NCBI GenBank assembly: GCA_031279175.1
Contig: JAITJA010000056.1
Coordinates: 1-8,393, forward strand
Source: Odoribacteraceae bacterium
GTDB taxonomy: Bacteria; Bacteroidota; Bacteroidia; Bacteroidales; Marinifilaceae
Reading direction: 5' to 3'
Length of the DNA stretch: 8,393 nucleotides
A program made the translations under genes and the position numbers. Under the pieces are notes generated by a model that was not told where the DNA came from, searched no databases, and was given only the letters and a program-made list of their open reading frames with translations. Below, piece by piece: positions 6,116 through 8,393 of the stretch; positions within the stretch are counted from its first letter, which is position 1, and each line of letters starts with the position of its first letter.

Positions 6116-6787
6116 ATGGCCAGATTCTCAAGAATAGAAACGTGCCGGGCAATGGCAAACACCGGCCTCGTGCCCGTCTTCTACCACGCCAACCTCGAGG
6201 TCGCCAAACAAGTACTAAAAGCGTGTCACGCGGGCGGGGCGCGCCTCTTCGAGTTCACGAACCGCGGGGAATTCGCCCACGAGATATTCGGCGAGCTAAC
6301 CCGCTGGGCGGCGAAAGAATGTCCCGGGATGATCACCGGCGCCGGATCGATAGTAGACGCCGGAACCGCCTCCCTCTACCTCCAGCTCGGCGCGAACTTC
6401 ATCGTCAGCCCACTCCTCAACCCCGACATCTTCAAGGTATGCAACCGCCGGCAAGTACCATACATCCCAGGCTGCGGGTCAGTCTCCGAGATCGGACTCG
6501 CGCAAGAACTGGGCGCGGAAATCGTGAAAATATTCCCGGCAGGAAACGTCGGCGGACCCTCGTTCGTCAAAAACGTGCTGGCCCCCATGCCCTGGTCGCG
6601 CGTCATGGTAACGGGCGGCGTCGAACCAACAACAGACAACCTCGACAAATGGTTCGAGGCAGGCGTCACCTGCGTCGGGATGGGATCAAACCTCTTCCCG
6701 AAAACAGCCATCGCTAACGAAGCGTGGGACGACATCTCCCGCGAAGTCAAGAAAGTATTGAACATCATCCTCACACACCTATCATGA
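6116..6787 (+). CDS. eda: bifunctional KHG/KDPG aldolase
   Basis: Cleaves 2-keto-3-deoxy-6-phosphogluconate to pyruvate and glyceraldehyde 3-phosphate, the last step of uronate catabolism; many members also cleave 4-hydroxy-2-oxoglutarate. The 223-residue class I aldolase has the expected active-site residues: Glu46 in FEFTNRG with Arg50, the phosphate- and substrate-binding GAGSI (75-79), PGCGS (118-122), the Schiff-base Lys138 in EIVKIFPAG, and TGGVEPT (166-172). The phrase FTNRG is typical of the Bacteroidota branch, where Escherichia coli has a TLRT-like sequence. It starts 3 bases after the preceding stop codon, and its own stop overlaps the start of the transporter (ATGA at 6784-6787), which implies translational coupling. 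KDG kinase, which makes its substrate, is not in this window. Confidence 0.93.
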   Translation: MARFSRIETCRAMANTGLVPVFYHANLEVAKQVLKACHAGGARLFEFTNRGEFAHEIFGELTRWAAKECPGMITGAGSIVDAGTASLYLQLGANFIVSPLLNPDIFKVCNRRQVPYIPGCGSVSEIGLAQELGAEIVKIFPAGNVGGPSFVKNVLAPMPWSRVMVTGGVEPTTDNLDKWFEAGVTCVGMGSNLFPKTAIANEAWDDISREVKKVLNIILTHLS

Positions 6788-8229
6788 CCACACGACACCA
6801 AACAACGAAAATGACCAACTACCGCTGGGTAATCTGCACCCTCCTCTTCTTCGCGACCACCATCAACTACCTCGACAGGCAAGTCCTCTCGCTCACCTTC
6901 CCGAGCTACATCGGCCCCGAGTTCGGCTGGACAAACGACCACTACGGGACAATCACCTCGTGGTTCTCGCTCCTCTACGCCGCATGCATGCTCTTCGCCG
7001 GGCGATTCGTCGACTGGATGGACACCAAAAAAGGCTTCCTCTGGGCCATCGGCATATGGTCCTTCGGCGCTTGCCTGCACGCCTTCTGCGGCATCGCCAC
7101 GGCCGGCCTGACCACCGGCGCGTGGAGCACCTCCTTCTCGGAGGCCAACGAACTAATACGAACGGCAGGAAACGCCGGGAAAATAATCAACATCAGCGTC
7201 ATGCTCTTCATCTTCTGCCGCTTCATACTCGCCCTCGGGGAGGCAGGAAATTTCCCCGCGGCCATCAAGGCAACCGCCGAGTACAACCCCAAACGCGACC
7301 GCGCCTTCTCCACGAGCATCTTCAACTCAGGCGCCACCATCGGCGCCATGATCGCCCCAGCCTGCGTCCTCTACATCGCCGCCGCCTTCGGCTGGGAAGC
7401 CTCCTTCATCCTCATCGGCCTCCTCGGATTCATCTGGATGGGATTCTGGGTCTTCCTCTACAAGAAACCCGGCGCGCACCCCGGCGTCAACAAGGCCGAG
7501 CTCGCCTACATCAACTCGGACGGGGAAGACGCGCCCGCCCGCGCCGACGGCAAGAAACTCACCTTCCTCGAATGTCTCAAGTTCAAGCAAACATGGGCCT
7601 TCGCCTTCGGGAAATTCATGACCGACGGCGTGTGGTGGTTCTACCTCTTCTGGATGCCAAAATACCTGAAATCAGTCTTCGGGATAGAAGGAACGGCACA
7701 AGTATGGCCCCTCACCGTGCTATACACGATCGTCATGCTCTCGCTAATCGGCGGGTGGCTACCCTCCTACTTCATCGACAAAAAACAAATGAACCCCTAC
7801 GCCGGACGAATGAGATCGATGCTACTGTTCGCCTTCTTCCCCCTGCTCGCGCTCTTCGCGCAACCCCTCGGCGGGTACACCTACTGGCTACCCGTGATAC
7901 TGATCGGCATCGCCGGCGCGGCACACCAGGCATGGTCCGCCAACATCTTCTCGACCATCGGCGACATGTTCCCCAAAACCGCGATCGCCACCATCACCGG
8001 CATCGGGGGAATGGCCGGGGGGGTCGGGTCATTCATCATACAAAAAGGCGCGGGAAGACTATTCGACCACGCCGGAACTACAAACATGCACTTCCTCGGG
8101 TTCGAGGGAGAACCAGCAGGATATTTCATCCTCTTTATCATCTGCGCGGTAGCCTACCTGATCGGGTGGGGCGTGATGAAAGCGCTCGTCCCGCGCTACA
8201 AACCAATCACCGCGCGTCCCCCTCGATAA
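6784..8229 (+). CDS. exuT: MFS hexuronate transporter, ExuT-like
   Basis: An inner-membrane proton symporter, most likely for glucuronate or galacturonate, of the anion:cation symporter branch of the major facilitator superfamily. From the ATG at 6784 it has 481 residues, with hydrophobic segments consistent with 12 membrane helices. Visible landmarks are INYLDRQVLS (27-36) in the first helix, the FAGRFVDWMD-TKKG loop (71-84), the family signature CRFILALGEAGNFPAAIKATAE (145-166, shown here in part), PKRDRA (169-174) and a central cytoplasmic loop at about 226-268. Residues 105-135 form an extra hydrophilic stretch between helices 3 and 4, which I recall from other Bacteroidota ExuT-like proteins. 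The 6784 start overlaps the eda stop by four bases. The ATG at 6811 (472 residues, MTNYRW) is a fair alternative, and the GTG at 6724 is unlikely. Substrate is inferred from the neighbours; a related sugar acid is possible. Confidence 0.92.
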   Translation: MTTRHQTTKMTNYRWVICTLLFFATTINYLDRQVLSLTFPSYIGPEFGWTNDHYGTITSWFSLLYAACMLFAGRFVDWMDTKKGFLWAIGIWSFGACLHAFCGIATAGLTTGAWSTSFSEANELIRTAGNAGKIINISVMLFIFCRFILALGEAGNFPAAIKATAEYNPKRDRAFSTSIFNSGATIGAMIAPACVLYIAAAFGWEASFILIGLLGFIWMGFWVFLYKKPGAHPGVNKAELAYINSDGEDAPARADGKKLTFLECLKFKQTWAFAFGKFMTDGVWWFYLFWMPKYLKSVFGIEGTAQVWPLTVLYTIVMLSLIGGWLPSYFIDKKQMNPYAGRMRSMLLFAFFPLLALFAQPLGGYTYWLPVILIGIAGAAHQAWSANIFSTIGDMFPKTAIATITGIGGMAGGVGSFIIQKGAGRLFDHAGTTNMHFLGFEGEPAGYFILFIICAVAYLIGWGVMKALVPRYKPITARPPR

Positions 8230-8393
8230 CAATTCTAACTTTCAGGTAACGCTTGACCATCCCCCCCGGTCCCCCGTAAAGGTATCAGGTAACACCGTGG
8301 GTATAAACCGGGATAATCGAGGCCATCACCGGCGAGTCCACTGAATAAATATCCCTCCCCTCCATCTTACCCGACCGCCATTATAATCTCCTC
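8230..8393. other. non-coding tail after the transporter
   Basis: I see no protein-like reading frame in these 164 bases. They contain C-rich runs (8261-8275), a 9-base direct repeat TCAGGTAAC at 8242-8250 and 8285-8293, and a distant complementary pair CCCGGT (8265-8270) and ACCGGG (8307-8312) that might form part of a weak terminator. There is no clean hairpin plus T tract, so where the operon transcript ends is undetermined. Confidence 0.4.

Noticed and set aside
6724..6783. Upstream GTG start extending the transporter by 20 residues
   Set aside because: It would overlap eda by 64 bases, and the added residues are hydrophilic and unlike MFS N-termini. The ATG at 6784 overlaps the stop neatly.
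8285..8365. 26-codon minus-strand reading frame downstream of the transporter
   Set aside because: The translation (starting MEGRDIYSV) reads somewhat protein-like, but it is very short, lacks a supported start context and resembles no family I know.

Overview
The window is about 8.4 kb of GC-rich DNA with all supported genes on the + strand. It looks like a Bacteroidota (Bacteroidales-type) chromosome. The evidence is A-rich leaders with no clear Shine-Dalgarno sequence, a DUF3109-family protein, a short conserved hypothetical protein of a type I recall from Bacteroidales, and close resemblance of the sugar-acid genes to Bacteroides/Parabacteroides versions. The high GC would be unusual for Bacteroides itself, so I do not name a genus.

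Region 1 (1-1103): a stand-alone conserved hypothetical gene (99-794) follows an AT-rich leader. It is followed by a 309-base intergenic stretch filled with an (AC)n run and four consecutive inverted repeats. The largest is a nested palindrome of about 127 bases (898-1024). This is the least explained part of the window.

Region 2 (1104-3217): a two-gene unit. It holds cofactor-independent phosphoglycerate mutase (gpmI) and, 11 bases later, a cysteine-rich DUF3109 protein that starts with GTG.

Region 3 (3321-8229): a tightly packed five-gene hexuronate-catabolism operon with gaps of 10, 10 and 3 bases and a final 4-base ATGA overlap. The order is SDR-type D-mannonate oxidoreductase (uxuB/yjmF-like), mannonate dehydratase (uxuA), a second SDR of the gluconate 5-dehydrogenase/KduD type, KDPG/KHG aldolase (eda) and an ExuT-like MFS transporter. 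The inferred flow is uptake of a hexuronate, isomerisation by an enzyme not encoded here, reduction of fructuronate to mannonate, dehydration to KDG, phosphorylation by a kinase not encoded here, and cleavage to pyruvate plus glyceraldehyde 3-phosphate. The second SDR may feed in diketo acids from unsaturated uronates. Uronate isomerase, KDG kinase and a regulator are all missing from the window.

Region 4 (8230-8393): non-coding as far as I can tell, with a 9-base direct repeat and C-rich runs.

I see no CRISPR array, transposase, phage gene, rRNA or tRNA. The metabolic genes are ordinary. The intergenic palindrome cluster and a marked change in third-position G versus C along the operon are the most unusual signals.
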